The notes under the pieces were generated by a model. The model made no database searches. It was given only the letters and a program-made list of their open reading frames with translations, and had not been told where the DNA came from. Position numbers and translations under genes: made by a program. A stretch of DNA of 57,500 nucleotides from Psychromonas hadalis ATCC BAA-638 (GTDB taxonomy: Bacteria; Pseudomonadota; Gammaproteobacteria; Enterobacterales; Psychromonadaceae), in assembly GCF_000420245.1 (NCBI RefSeq), contig NZ_ATUO01000003.1:1-57500 (forward strand), read 5' to 3'. Shown piece by piece: positions 26,240 to 34,384 of this stretch. Numbering within the stretch: position 1 is the first letter of the stretch; the number at the start of each line of letters is the position of its first letter.

Positions 26240-27982
26240 TTATACTGCGACAAACGATCTCTTTTCTGCTTTGTTTTTCAAGAAAGCATAGGTGAAACCC
26301 GTTACTGCTGTACCTGCTGCAATTGCCACTAAATACATAAAGACAGGTGAGATTGCATTAGGAATGAGTAGCACAAACAGACCACCATGTGGTGCTAATA
26401 ATTCTGCACCAAAGAACATAGACAAACCACCTGTCAATGCTCCACCCGCCATACAGCTAGGAATGACGCGCATCGGATCTTTTGCTGCGAATGGAATTGC
26501 ACCTTCACTGATAAAACATAAACCCAATACAAACGATGCTTTACCCGCTTCACGCTCGGCAGCTTCAAATTTATTTTTAACCAAAAAGGTCGCTAATCCC
26601 ATTCCTAGCGCAGGCACCATACCTGCCGCCATAATTGCAGCCATTGGACCATAGGTTTGCGACGCTAATAGACCCACACCAAATGTGTAAGCCGCTTTGT
26701 TGACAGGGCCGCCTAAATCGAAACACATCATACAACCAAGAATAACACCTAATAACACCGCATTGGTTGAACCCATGCTATTTAAGAAATCAGTCAATCC
26801 AGACATAATCGCAGAAACAGGGCCTCCAACGATGTAAACCATCACTAAGCCGGTAAATAAACTCGCCACAAACGGAATAATTAAGATAGGTTTAAGTGCT
26901 TCCATTGATTGTGGAAGTGAGAGCTTATCGGCAATAAATTTTGCTGCATAACCGGCAATGAAACCCGCGACAATCCCGCCTAAGAAACCTGCACCCATTG
27001 AACTCGCTAACATACCACCAATCAAACCGGGGGCTAAACCTGGACGATCTGCAATCGAAAAAGCGATAAAACCAGCAAGCACAGGAATCATCAGCGCAAA
27101 TGCAGCACCACCACCTATATCCATCAAGGTTGCGGCCATTGTCCCCTCCTCTTTAAATGCTTCAATCCCAAAGACAAAAGACAGTGCAATCAACAAACCA
27201 CCTGCAATCACCACAGGCAACATATGTGAAACACCGGTCATAAGATGTTTATACATCCCCTTTGTCTCTTCTGTTTGCGCCGTATTTGCATCTCCTGAAG
27301 CTTGGAAAATCGGTGCATTGGCAAATGCTTTATTCATCTCCTGCTCAGTTTTCTTAAGCGCTAAACTGGTACTGGTTTTATAAAGACGTTTACCATTAAA
27401 CTGCCCCATTGGCACGTCAATATCCGCCGCGATAATCACCAAATCGGCTTCTAATATATCTTGTGCAGTTAACTGATTCTTTGCACCTACCGAGCCACGT
27501 GTTTCAACTTTAATGATGTGTCCTTGGCGTTTAGCTTCTACTTCTAATGCTTCAGCTGCCATAAAAGTATGGGCAACACCTGTTGGGCAGGCGGTTATCG
27601 CAACAATTTTTTTAACTTGATTAACATCGGTTGCACTCTCTTTTTTCACCGTGATGGCCTTACCCGCAACAAGCTCAGTCGCGGCACTCACCGCTTCTTC
27701 TAACCAAGCTTGTGCATTGGATGTGCATTCAGAAATTGTACCTTGATATACTTTTTTACCAATAAAACGAGTGGTATCCACCTGCGTATTTGATGCAATG
27801 ATAATCGCATCTGCTTTATCAATAACCGCTGCTGTTAACAACTCAACAGGCAATACCGTTGATTGGCATTCAATAGAGGCTTTCCAGTTTAATTTATCAC
27901 TCGCTTGCGCTAATAAACCAGCCGCAATGATGCTGTTTGCTACGCCACTTGGGCATGCGGTAACGATGGCTATATTTTTCAT
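26240..27982 (-). CDS. fruA: PTS fructose transporter subunit EIIBC
   Basis: 580 aa. Domain order IIB'-IIB-IIC as in E. coli FruA: a first IIB-like module (1-100, VTACPSGVANS with Cys10), the active IIB module (about 125-225, ITACPTGVAHTF, phosphocysteine about 132) and the membrane IIC domain (about 245-575) with GLAPGLIGGMLASSMGAGFL, MCFDLGGPVNKAAYTFG and ISEGAIPFAAKDPMRVIP. The first module keeps its cysteine. It imports fructose as fructose-1-P using phosphate from FruB. It is last in fruB-fruK-fruA, 156 bp after fruK, and that gap contains two hairpins. Confidence 0.97.
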   Translation of the reverse strand: MKNIAIVTACPSGVANSIIAAGLLAQASDKLNWKASIECQSTVLPVELLTAAVIDKADAIIIASNTQVDTTRFIGKKVYQGTISECTSNAQAWLEEAVSAATELVAGKAITVKKESATDVNQVKKIVAITACPTGVAHTFMAAEALEVEAKRQGHIIKVETRGSVGAKNQLTAQDILEADLVIIAADIDVPMGQFNGKRLYKTSTSLALKKTEQEMNKAFANAPIFQASGDANTAQTEETKGMYKHLMTGVSHMLPVVIAGGLLIALSFVFGIEAFKEEGTMAATLMDIGGGAAFALMIPVLAGFIAFSIADRPGLAPGLIGGMLASSMGAGFLGGIVAGFIAGYAAKFIADKLSLPQSMEALKPILIIPFVASLFTGLVMVYIVGGPVSAIMSGLTDFLNSMGSTNAVLLGVILGCMMCFDLGGPVNKAAYTFGVGLLASQTYGPMAAIMAAGMVPALGMGLATFLVKNKFEAAEREAGKASFVLGLCFISEGAIPFAAKDPMRVIPSCMAGGALTGGLSMFFGAELLAPHGGLFVLLIPNAISPVFMYLVAIAAGTAVTGFTYAFLKNKAEKRSFVAV

Positions 27983-28031
27983 ATTTTATCCTTAAACTAT
28001 TAATAAACGTCTTATTAAGCAATACCTTCGC

Positions 28032-28128
28032 CCATTTTGATTTAAGCTTAAAATGGCATTTTACACCAATATAAATCAAATACTTACAGGCAAAAAAGTG
28101 GCCAAAATGGGTTGGTTTCCATTTTGGC
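28032..28128. other. paired hairpins in the fruK-fruA gap
   Basis: Two inverted repeats share one stem: CCATTTT/AAAATGG at 28032-28056 and the perfect GCCAAAATGG/CCATTTTGGC at 28101-28128. Outside them ATACCTTCGCC and GGCAAAGGTAT also pair over the whole span. They could stabilise or process the fruBK message. Confidence 0.6.
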
Positions 28129-28138
28129 AAAGGTATCG

Positions 28139-29119
28139 TTAAAGTGTTGTTGAAATCGGGTTATGTAGGGTGACTTGTTTCTGTAACGCTTTTACATCTT
28201 CAATACCGGCTACGCCGACCCCCACCTGCGCAACCGCTAAAGCAGAAAGTGCAGTAGCAAAAGAAAGTATTTGCTTAGGAGGCCATTGATTCACATGCCC
28301 CCAACACAGGCCAGCCACTAACGTATCACCCGCACCAACGGTGCTGACAATGTGCATTTTAGGGGGTTGAGCGTAAAGCCATGATGATTGATTTTTCTCG
28401 TTTTCACTTAACCACATCACCCCTTTTTCGCCCAATGAAACTACGACATTTTTAATGCCTTTAGCAACAAGCTGTTGCGCCACTTGTTGGCACGCTTCAG
28501 GTGTTTTCAAAGCGCGACCAGCAAATTCAGATAGCTCTTCATCATTGGGTTTAATTAACCAAGGTTGCGCCTCTAACCCTGCAGCTAATGCCGCACGGCT
28601 ACTATCAAAAATAACTTTTTTGCCCATTTTTTGTAATTTTTTAATCCAACTTGCGCATAACGCAGGCGAAATACCCGTTGGTAAACTGCCAGCAAGGACA
28701 AAGAAATCATGTGTTTTAGCGAGTTTAAACAGAGAATGTTCAAACTCCTCAATAGCTTGTGCAGATATCTCAATGCTAGGAAAATTAATATCACTCACTT
28801 GGCCATTTTTTTCGACTAACTTAACGTTAATACGTGTCGCACCATCAACGCGAATAAAGGCATCTTTTGCATTCATCTCTTTAAATAATTGACAAAACAG
28901 GGTTTGATTATCACGCCCTAAAAATCCCGTTACTGTCACTTGCAGACCTAAATCAGATAATACTTTAGCGACATTAACGCCTTTACCCGCAGCATGAAGC
29001 GAGCCTTTATCCACTAAGTTCACTGAGCCTGCACTCAATGTGTGCAGATTTCCTGTTAGATCTAAGGCAGGGTTCAAGGTGATAGTCACAACGTTGCTTT
29101 TTATTAAATTTGTCATCAA
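28139..29119 (-). CDS. fruK: 1-phosphofructokinase
   Basis: 326 aa, of the PfkB/ribokinase family. It begins with TITLNPALDLTG and GKGVNVAKVLSDLG, and has FDSSRAALAAGLEAQPWLIK, the substrate-binding NDEELSEFAGR and the catalytic STVGAGDTLVAGL near residue 255, with the base Asp in GAGD. It phosphorylates fructose-1-P to fructose-1,6-bisphosphate. It follows fruB with no gap (fruB stop to fruK start are adjacent) and precedes fruA. Confidence 0.96.
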   Translation of the reverse strand: MMTNLIKSNVVTITLNPALDLTGNLHTLSAGSVNLVDKGSLHAAGKGVNVAKVLSDLGLQVTVTGFLGRDNQTLFCQLFKEMNAKDAFIRVDGATRINVKLVEKNGQVSDINFPSIEISAQAIEEFEHSLFKLAKTHDFFVLAGSLPTGISPALCASWIKKLQKMGKKVIFDSSRAALAAGLEAQPWLIKPNDEELSEFAGRALKTPEACQQVAQQLVAKGIKNVVVSLGEKGVMWLSENEKNQSSWLYAQPPKMHIVSTVGAGDTLVAGLCWGHVNQWPPKQILSFATALSALAVAQVGVGVAGIEDVKALQKQVTLHNPISTTL

Positions 29120-30256
29120 CTAGCCCTCACTCAGACCAGAAGCAATCGCTTCACCAATACCAACAAGCGCCTCTTTTGCATCCACACCGTCAGCCGTAAA
29201 TTGCAATGAGTGACCATGTTTGACACCCAGTCCAATCACTTTCATTAAGCTTTTGGCATTCACCGGTTTTTTATCACCATCAATATTTAAGACCGTGATC
29301 GTTGCTTGATATTTTTTCACCGCGGCCACTAACATCGCACTAGGGCGAGCGTGTAAACCGTGAGTATTGTGGATTTTAAACAGTGCAGTATTATCTGCTT
29401 TCTTATCTACGTTAGCTTGCTGCGCCGAGGGTGAGAACATCTCCATTAATTGATCCGCTGTTGCTGATAACAATTTCTGCTGTTGTTGCTGAAAGATTAT
29501 CTCTGTGAGCCGCGTTAAAAACGGTTGGTGTAGTGCATTACAAGCACTGATAGCAATCAAACCTTTCACAGGTAAGCCATTAAACTGACAATCCTTTTCC
29601 GTTGTCAGCATAGAAATAGCCGTACGTTTAGCCCCTTTATCACTGCTTAATAGCCATAAACCATTGCCTAAATAGCTAGGCGTTTTGGTGACCAACTCAG
29701 CAACAAATTGCGCGTTAACACTACCATTATTTTTTAATAAACCGCCCGCCACAGCGCTCATCTGAATCATCTCTGTTGCTGGAAAATTTAATTGGATTAA
29801 TGAACGATTAAAGTCGAGTTCAAACTGTACGTCGCCATTAAGTAGCGCGAGTATGTCAGCTTTGTTTTTCGCTTTTTTGAATTTTTCTTCGACGCCATCA
29901 GCAGAAAGTACCTTGGTGAGTGACTTTAAAATACCAAGATGCTGATCCGATTTAGCGGCAATGCCAATTGCCACATAAACCACATTGCCATCCCCCCAAT
30001 TTACCCCATGAGGAAAATGATGAACAACAACACCCGTTTTATTAACTAAATCACGGGTCTCAGTTGTCCCATGAGGAATCGCGATGCCATTACCTAGAAA
30101 TGTCGAGTTTTGTGACTCTCGATTTAACATCCCCTCAAGGTACTTATCTGCCACCAAACCACTGTCTATTAGTTGCTTGGCAATTGCCTTAATAGCGACT
30201 ATTTTATCGCTTGCCACTTGTTGCAGGGTAATATCATTATCGGTCAATTTCAGCAT
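29120..30256 (-). CDS. fruB: PTS fructose EIIA/FPr (HPr-like) protein
   Basis: 378 aa from the ATG at 30256; the frame extends 7 codons upstream but AGAGG is 9 bases before 30256 and E. coli FruB aligns from here. The N-terminal EIIA-Fru domain has LGNGIAIPHGTTETRD with the phosphohistidine at about 62. A central linker domain follows, and the C-terminal HPr-like domain (about 290-375) has HNTHGLHARPSAMLV with its phosphohistidine and ALMKV-type SLMKVIGLG. It passes phosphate from enzyme I to FruA. First gene of the operon, facing cra; Cra-type operators lie upstream. Confidence 0.96.
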   Translation of the reverse strand: MLKLTDNDITLQQVASDKIVAIKAIAKQLIDSGLVADKYLEGMLNRESQNSTFLGNGIAIPHGTTETRDLVNKTGVVVHHFPHGVNWGDGNVVYVAIGIAAKSDQHLGILKSLTKVLSADGVEEKFKKAKNKADILALLNGDVQFELDFNRSLIQLNFPATEMIQMSAVAGGLLKNNGSVNAQFVAELVTKTPSYLGNGLWLLSSDKGAKRTAISMLTTEKDCQFNGLPVKGLIAISACNALHQPFLTRLTEIIFQQQQQKLLSATADQLMEMFSPSAQQANVDKKADNTALFKIHNTHGLHARPSAMLVAAVKKYQATITVLNIDGDKKPVNAKSLMKVIGLGVKHGHSLQFTADGVDAKEALVGIGEAIASGLSEG

Positions 30257-30302
30257 CGCTTTTCGCCTCTCGCTCATTATAAGTTCAGTGATTAACTATT
30301 TT

Positions 30303-30318
30303 GCTAAATCGATTCAGC
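30303..30318. promoter_or_regulatory. Cra-type operator 1
   Basis: GCTAAATCGATTCAGC, one base from a perfect GCTGAATCGATTCAGC palindrome. It lies 47 bases upstream of the fruB start. The Cra consensus of enterics (TGAAACGTTTCA core) is similar. Confidence 0.75.
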
Positions 30319-30411
30319 AAAATAGTTAAAAAAATTCAACAAATGTTTTCTTGTTTCTAAATCGCCTTAAAGCGTAAAAATAAGCACCTCATTTAAGAGA
30401 GCAAAAACATT

Positions 30412-30427
30412 GCTGAATCCTTTCAGC
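30412..30427. promoter_or_regulatory. Cra-type operator 2
   Basis: GCTGAATCCTTTCAGC, a palindrome with a mismatched centre, one of three sites in the fruB-cra gap. Confidence 0.75.
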
Positions 30428-30433
30428 TTCCAT

Positions 30434-30449
30434 ACTGAATCGATTCAGC
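30434..30449. promoter_or_regulatory. Cra-type operator 3
   Basis: ACTGAATCGATTCAGC, with the perfect palindromic core CTGAATCGATTCAG. It is 22 bases centre to centre from operator 2, about two helical turns. Confidence 0.8.
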
Positions 30450-30521
30450 GTATAATTCAAGCCATAAAAAGATCAAAACTAAATTTGTATGATCTGAGTC
30501 ACGCAATTCAAGGAATCTTTC

Positions 30522-31499
30522 ATGACATTAGATAAAATAGCCAAACTTGCGGGCGTTTCCAAAACCACTGCAAGTTATGTCATTAATGGTAAAGCAAAAA
30601 AATATCGTATCAGTGAAAAGACCCAATTAAGGGTGATGGCAGTTGTTAATGAACACAACTTTCGCCCCGATCACGCAGCTACTGCATTACGTGCAGGAAG
30701 CAGTCGATCGTTTGGTTTAATCATTCCAGATCTTGAAAATAGCAGTTATGCCAAATTAGCGAAACTACTGGAGTTCAACTCTCGCAAAGCGGGTTATCAA
30801 ATCTTAATAGGTTGCTCTGACGATGATCCTGAAACAGAAAAAAATGTAGCACAAGCCTTGATCAGTCGACGTATTGATGCCCTCTTTGTCGCCAGTGCAC
30901 TGCCAGATGGCAGCGAGTATTATCTAAACTTACAGGAGCAAGGTACGCCTATCATTGCCATTGACCGTGCGTTAGATGATGAGCATTTTGGTTGTATTAT
31001 CAGTGAAGATTTTAATGCAGCTTACCAGTTAACGCAGTCAGTCATTAAAAAGGGGATTAAATCGATTGGCCTCATTGGCGCATTGCCAGAATTAAACATC
31101 TCTCGTCAACGCCACGCAGGATTTGAAGCACAAGTAAAAGAGCAGGGTTTATCAAGCATCACAGGGTATGGCGACCATTTTAACAATGCATCAGGTAAAG
31201 CTATTTTTGAACAATGGATCAAAGAAGATAATATGCCAGATGCCATTATCACCACCTCTTATATGCTGCTTGAAGGTATTTTAGATGTGCTGATTGAGCA
31301 ACCTACATTAATGTCTACCCTAAAACTGGGTACCTTTGGTGATAATCGTTTATTAGACTTTTTACCCATTAAAATTAACTCACTTCCGCAGCAATTTGAA
31401 CTTATTGCCGATAGCGCACTGGCACTGGGCTTAAACGCATGCGCTAAACGTTATCAAACAGGAATAGAGTTAATAGCAAGAAAGATTGTGATTCGCTAA
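30522..31499 (+). CDS. cra: catabolite repressor/activator (fructose repressor)
   Basis: 325 aa, LacI family. The N-terminal helix-turn-helix reads MTLDKIAKLAGVSKTTASYV with the hinge LRAGSSRSFGLIIPDLENSS, closely like E. coli Cra/FruR. The remainder is the periplasmic-binding-protein-like effector domain, whose ligand in this family is fructose-1-P (and, more weakly, fructose-1,6-bisphosphate). It is divergent from fruB across 265 bp holding three palindromic sites. This supports control of fruBKA and of itself; a global role cannot be judged from one locus. Confidence 0.94.
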   Translation: MTLDKIAKLAGVSKTTASYVINGKAKKYRISEKTQLRVMAVVNEHNFRPDHAATALRAGSSRSFGLIIPDLENSSYAKLAKLLEFNSRKAGYQILIGCSDDDPETEKNVAQALISRRIDALFVASALPDGSEYYLNLQEQGTPIIAIDRALDDEHFGCIISEDFNAAYQLTQSVIKKGIKSIGLIGALPELNISRQRHAGFEAQVKEQGLSSITGYGDHFNNASGKAIFEQWIKEDNMPDAIITTSYMLLEGILDVLIEQPTLMSTLKLGTFGDNRLLDFLPIKINSLPQQFELIADSALALGLNACAKRYQTGIELIARKIVIR

Positions 31500-31527
31500 A
31501 AATGATGACAAATAACTTAGGTAAACT

Positions 31528-32001
31528 ATGAATAAACAACGGTTATTAGAACAATTCTTAATTGCATTAAATGCGGTATTTCAAAACGCGATTAATGCGG
31601 CACAACGGGCACATGATACTGCTACCGATAACGAAAATATTGCAGAAAATAAATATGATACCTTGGCCTTAGAAGCCAGCTATTTAGCCCAAGGGCAATC
31701 TGTTCGTGTTGAGCAGTGTGCGAGTGATCTTCAGGCTTTCAAAAAGCTGAATAATACCGCGTGCGAAAAGGTCAGCCTCGGTGCGTTAGTACTTTTGTTA
31801 GATGAAAAAGATAATGAAAAATGGCTGTTTTTGGGACCTGTAGCCGGTGGTTTGAAAGTGTTTTTTGAAGGTAAAAGCATTGTTGTTATCACACTAAGCT
31901 CTCCATTAGGACAAGCGATCAATCAAGCAGACGTCGGTCAAGAGGTGAGTGTCAATATTGGCGGTAATCTTATCGGTTATGAAATCATGCAAATTTTTTA
32001 A
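31528..32001 (+). CDS. GreA/GreB-family (FKBP-like domain) protein
   Basis: 157 aa. A helical N-terminal half (about 1-65, probably a coiled-coil hairpin with AAQRAHDTATDNENIAENKY) is followed by a C-terminal domain ending SSPLGQAINQADVGQEVSVN, which matches the SP(L/I)G-x-A-(L/I)-x-G-x-x-x-G-D signature of GreA/GreB C-terminal domains. It lacks the length of GreA/GreB only marginally, but the N-terminal acidic tip is not clear, so transcript-cleavage activity is uncertain; it could be a Gre-like factor such as Rnk. It follows cra by 28 bp. Confidence 0.75.
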   Translation: MNKQRLLEQFLIALNAVFQNAINAAQRAHDTATDNENIAENKYDTLALEASYLAQGQSVRVEQCASDLQAFKKLNNTACEKVSLGALVLLLDEKDNEKWLFLGPVAGGLKVFFEGKSIVVITLSSPLGQAINQADVGQEVSVNIGGNLIGYEIMQIF

Positions 32002-32309
32002 TCCATTAACGATTCAAAATCAGGCTCTGGCGCTAAACGTGAGCGTGCCTCTGCCGCACTGAAATATTCTTTATCCGCTAATAAAGCCGTTAACTTTTCC
32101 ACTGTAAATGTTTCACTGTTCAAGCCACTTTGTAAGCGTTGTAAACACTTCTTGCTGATGGTTTGTTCATCTAGCTGTAGATATTCTCGGCAAAAATAGA
32201 GCTGTGGAATGGAAAAAGCAAAAGCACTCAGTTGTGCCAGATGCATAGCATCAAGTTGTCGCGTTAATTGCTCAAGTGAAACACTGATATTTAAAAGTGT
32301 ATTAGTCAT
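31998..32309 (-). CDS. small uncharacterised protein
   Basis: 103 aa from the ATG at 32309, chosen because GGAG lies 11 bases ahead; the frame runs on to 32396 without support. Soluble and helical, with LEQLTRQLDAMHLAQLSAF, then FSIPQLYFCREYLQLDEQ and a C-terminal acidic tail APEPDFESLMD. It overlaps the end of the convergent Gre-like gene by 4 bases. No family recognised. It is downstream of the csrB terminator on the same strand. Confidence 0.65.
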   Translation of the reverse strand: MTNTLLNISVSLEQLTRQLDAMHLAQLSAFAFSIPQLYFCREYLQLDEQTISKKCLQRLQSGLNSETFTVEKLTALLADKEYFSAAEARSRLAPEPDFESLMD

Positions 32310-32482
32310 AAAACGACTCCAAACAGAAAGACAGTAAAGACTGTACAGGAAACAAGGAGGGAATGAAAAGGCAAGTGAACACTGACCCTTGTACACACAT
32401 CTAAAAAGTACGTGCTTTAGTCATCGTCTTACACCCAACTGAAGCTTTAATTCATATTAAAAGAAGTTTATTGCAGGCAATG

Positions 32483-32889
32483 AAAAGGGCAGCCGAAGCT
32501 GCCCTTAATTAGTCACTCTATCCAATCCTTGATAGTTGGTGCTCCCTGCTCTGCATCCTTTTGACTATGCCCATCTAGGCGTCCACTTCCCAATCCATTG
32601 GGCACTTCCATATTATATCCATATAAGATAAACATCCTGTTTATCAATCATCTCCCTTTCCTTAGGAGGTGTCCTTCACTTGTCATCCTGACTAATAATA
32701 ACCATCCTAGTTATTATATCCCTTCATCCTGAAAGGTGTTCCTTAACTACATCCTGTAGTTTGTTCCTTTGTTTTCCATAACGATAAAACATCCTGTTTT
32801 ATCACTTCTCATCCTGAGAATGTCCACGTTGTCATCCTGACAATGTAATCCGCTGAAACTTACATCCTGTAAGTCACTTCGTGTTTACG
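32483..32889 (-). ncRNA. csrB: CsrB/CsrC-family regulatory small RNA
   Basis: Read on the minus strand, this stretch has no reading frame but carries over 20 GGA triplets, nine of them in the loops of short hairpins. Loops CAGGATG occur at (plus coordinates of CATCCTG) about 32632, 32692, 32724, 32750, 32790, 32810, 32832 and 32862, with AGGATG variants at 32703; stems differ from one another (GATAAA/TTTATC, AACTA/TAGTT, GATAAAA/TTTTATC, AACTTA/TAAGT and others). This is the signature of CsrB/CsrC, which sequester the translation regulator CsrA by offering many copies of its AGGA loop. Length about 405 nt compares with 369 nt for E. coli CsrB. A likely -10 (TATTAT) lies at 32896-32901 and an intrinsic terminator with a UUCG loop at 32485-32506. 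The family call is strong; exact ends are estimates. Confidence 0.9.
32485..32506 (-). terminator. intrinsic terminator of csrB
   Basis: On the minus strand AAGGGCAGC and GCTGCCCTT form a perfect 9-bp stem closed by TTCG and followed by TTC ATT. The stable UUCG tetraloop is usual for strong terminators. Confidence 0.88.
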
Positions 32890-32895
32890 AAAGGT

Positions 32896-32924
32896 ATAAT
32901 ACGATGCAAGTAAACAAATTAAGT
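32896..32924 (-). promoter_or_regulatory. predicted csrB promoter
   Basis: On the minus strand TATTAT (32896-32901) is a good -10; the -35 area (32917-32924, TTAATT or ACTTAA) is poor, as expected for a promoter needing an activator such as the BarA-UvrY type response regulator. A palindrome TAAC-TTAT-GTTA at 32987-32998 lies about 100 bases upstream of the start and may be a regulator site. The rest of 32925-33140 shows AT-rich sequence only. Confidence 0.5.
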
Positions 32925-33140
32925 GTATAAAAACCACCAAAGTAGATCACCGAAACATCAAAAACAACAAAAGATATAATAATCAGTAACTTATGTTAAA
33001 TTAAAATAAAATAGGGCAGATATAAATACTTTATTACCACTATATCCCAAGTTAAAAATGGTCAATCTCTTACAACTTATTTTTATTCAAAAAAGATCTT
33101 TCTATAACTCATGAAAAAACCGTCTTATACAAATTGCAGT

Positions 33141-33166
33141 AAAAAAATCCCAACCTAAGTTGGGAT
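33141..33166 (-). terminator. intrinsic terminator of the porin gene
   Basis: On the minus strand ATCCCAAC and GTTGGGAT pair around a 4-base loop and are followed by seven T. It is 30 bases past the porin stop. Confidence 0.88.
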
Positions 33167-33195
33167 CTTTATTATCACTTTATTCAACAATATGA

Positions 33196-34128
33196 TTAGA
33201 AGTTGTAACGTAAGCCAACTAATAATTCATTATCTTTATTATCTAAGTTATTAACTTTGTATGAAGCGATTGTACGGATAGATTTGTTGAAACGGTATTG
33301 CGCTTCAAATGCGAAGAAATCTTGAGAATCAATAGTCACGCTATTTAATTCATTTTCAGCCAAGCCAACGATAGCGATTAAACGAAGCTCTTTAGTCAAT
33401 TTGTACTGCACAGCAGCTTCGAACGAAGTGAAGTCAGCAAGAGCACCATTAAAGTAATCCCCATCAGAAGCTTCACCAACTGCGTAAGATGCTGAAACAT
33501 ATAGGTCATTCCATGTGTATGCAGCCGCTAGTGTTGCTTGATTTTCTTCATCTTGATCTGCGTAAGAAGTCGCTAAGTCAAGACCAAAGTCAAACGCGTA
33601 AAGTGCAGAAATTGCAAAGGCGTCCATGTCTTTATCTTCTATCGCTTGGTAATCAACTTGAACAGTTAATGCATCAGCAAAGGTGCCTGAGTAAAGGAAG
33701 GTATTCGCTTGCTTATCAGAAGTAGAAGCGATGTACTGTTGCTGACCAGAGTGGTAAGACGCGATATCGGTCATATCTGAAACTTGCACGTTAGCTGTAT
33801 CTTGTTTACCGTAAGAGAAATCACCAATTTGTGTGCCAAAACCGGCAAATAGGTAACGGGTTGTAATTTCAGAGTCAGGTTTAATTTCATATTCCATGAA
33901 ACCAAAACCCGTTAGGTTTTCAGAGATTTGTGTTTGGCCAGCGAAGTTAATACGTGCACGGCTTTTATCTTTCATTGTGCCTTCAAACTCATCGCTGAAT
34001 AGACCACGAACTTCAGCACGACCGCCAATTTTCATTGTTGTGCCATCTTGGTCATATACTGTTGCTGCGCCTGCTGTTGCAGAGATTAGGCCAGATAAAA
34101 TTGCTGTTGCTAATAGAGTTTTTTTCAT
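33196..34128 (-). CDS. outer-membrane porin (Gram-negative porin family)
   Basis: 310 aa. Signal peptide of about 21 residues (MKKTLLATAILSGLISATAG, cut before ATVYDQ). The mature chain opens with a beta strand KIGGRAEVRGLF and RARINFAGQTQI, contains FGTQIGDFSYGKQDTAN like the OmpC/OmpU constriction-loop start, alternates strands to the end and closes with VGLRYNF, the terminal phenylalanine needed for BAM recognition. It is slightly shorter than OmpU/OmpC (about 330-360). Forms a diffusion pore. The 256 bp upstream, free of genes, should hold its promoter; the codons and composition suggest high expression. It carries its own terminator. Confidence 0.93.
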   Translation of the reverse strand: MKKTLLATAILSGLISATAGAATVYDQDGTTMKIGGRAEVRGLFSDEFEGTMKDKSRARINFAGQTQISENLTGFGFMEYEIKPDSEITTRYLFAGFGTQIGDFSYGKQDTANVQVSDMTDIASYHSGQQQYIASTSDKQANTFLYSGTFADALTVQVDYQAIEDKDMDAFAISALYAFDFGLDLATSYADQDEENQATLAAAYTWNDLYVSASYAVGEASDGDYFNGALADFTSFEAAVQYKLTKELRLIAIVGLAENELNSVTIDSQDFFAFEAQYRFNKSIRTIASYKVNNLDNKDNELLVGLRYNF

Positions 34129-34384
34129 GATTATTCCATGTTTTATTTAAAGGTTATTATAGTTAATTTTGGTTCAAATTATGTTTAGCGACTTGTAAGC
34201 CGTTGACAAAAAAGAGCTTAGACCTTTTCTATGACAAATTTGTGACAACCTTGCGAATTCTGTCAAAAAATGATCTGAAGGCAATTTTGCAAACGATAGT
34301 AATGAGAACAGTTATCAATATCAAGATAATTTGTTAAAAAATGAAAAAAACAGTTTTTTATGCCTATTTAATGGCACTTTTTGC

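Noticed and set aside
26292-27383. Plus-strand frames of 120 and 141 codons
   Set aside because: Proline- and alanine-rich shadows of fruA on the opposite strand.
32620-32880. CRISPR array suggested by the regularly repeated CATCCTG
   Set aside because: The repeated unit is only 7 bases, spacing varies from 11 to 60 bases, and each unit is flanked by its own complementary arms. This is an RNA hairpin array of the CsrB type, not repeats with spacers.
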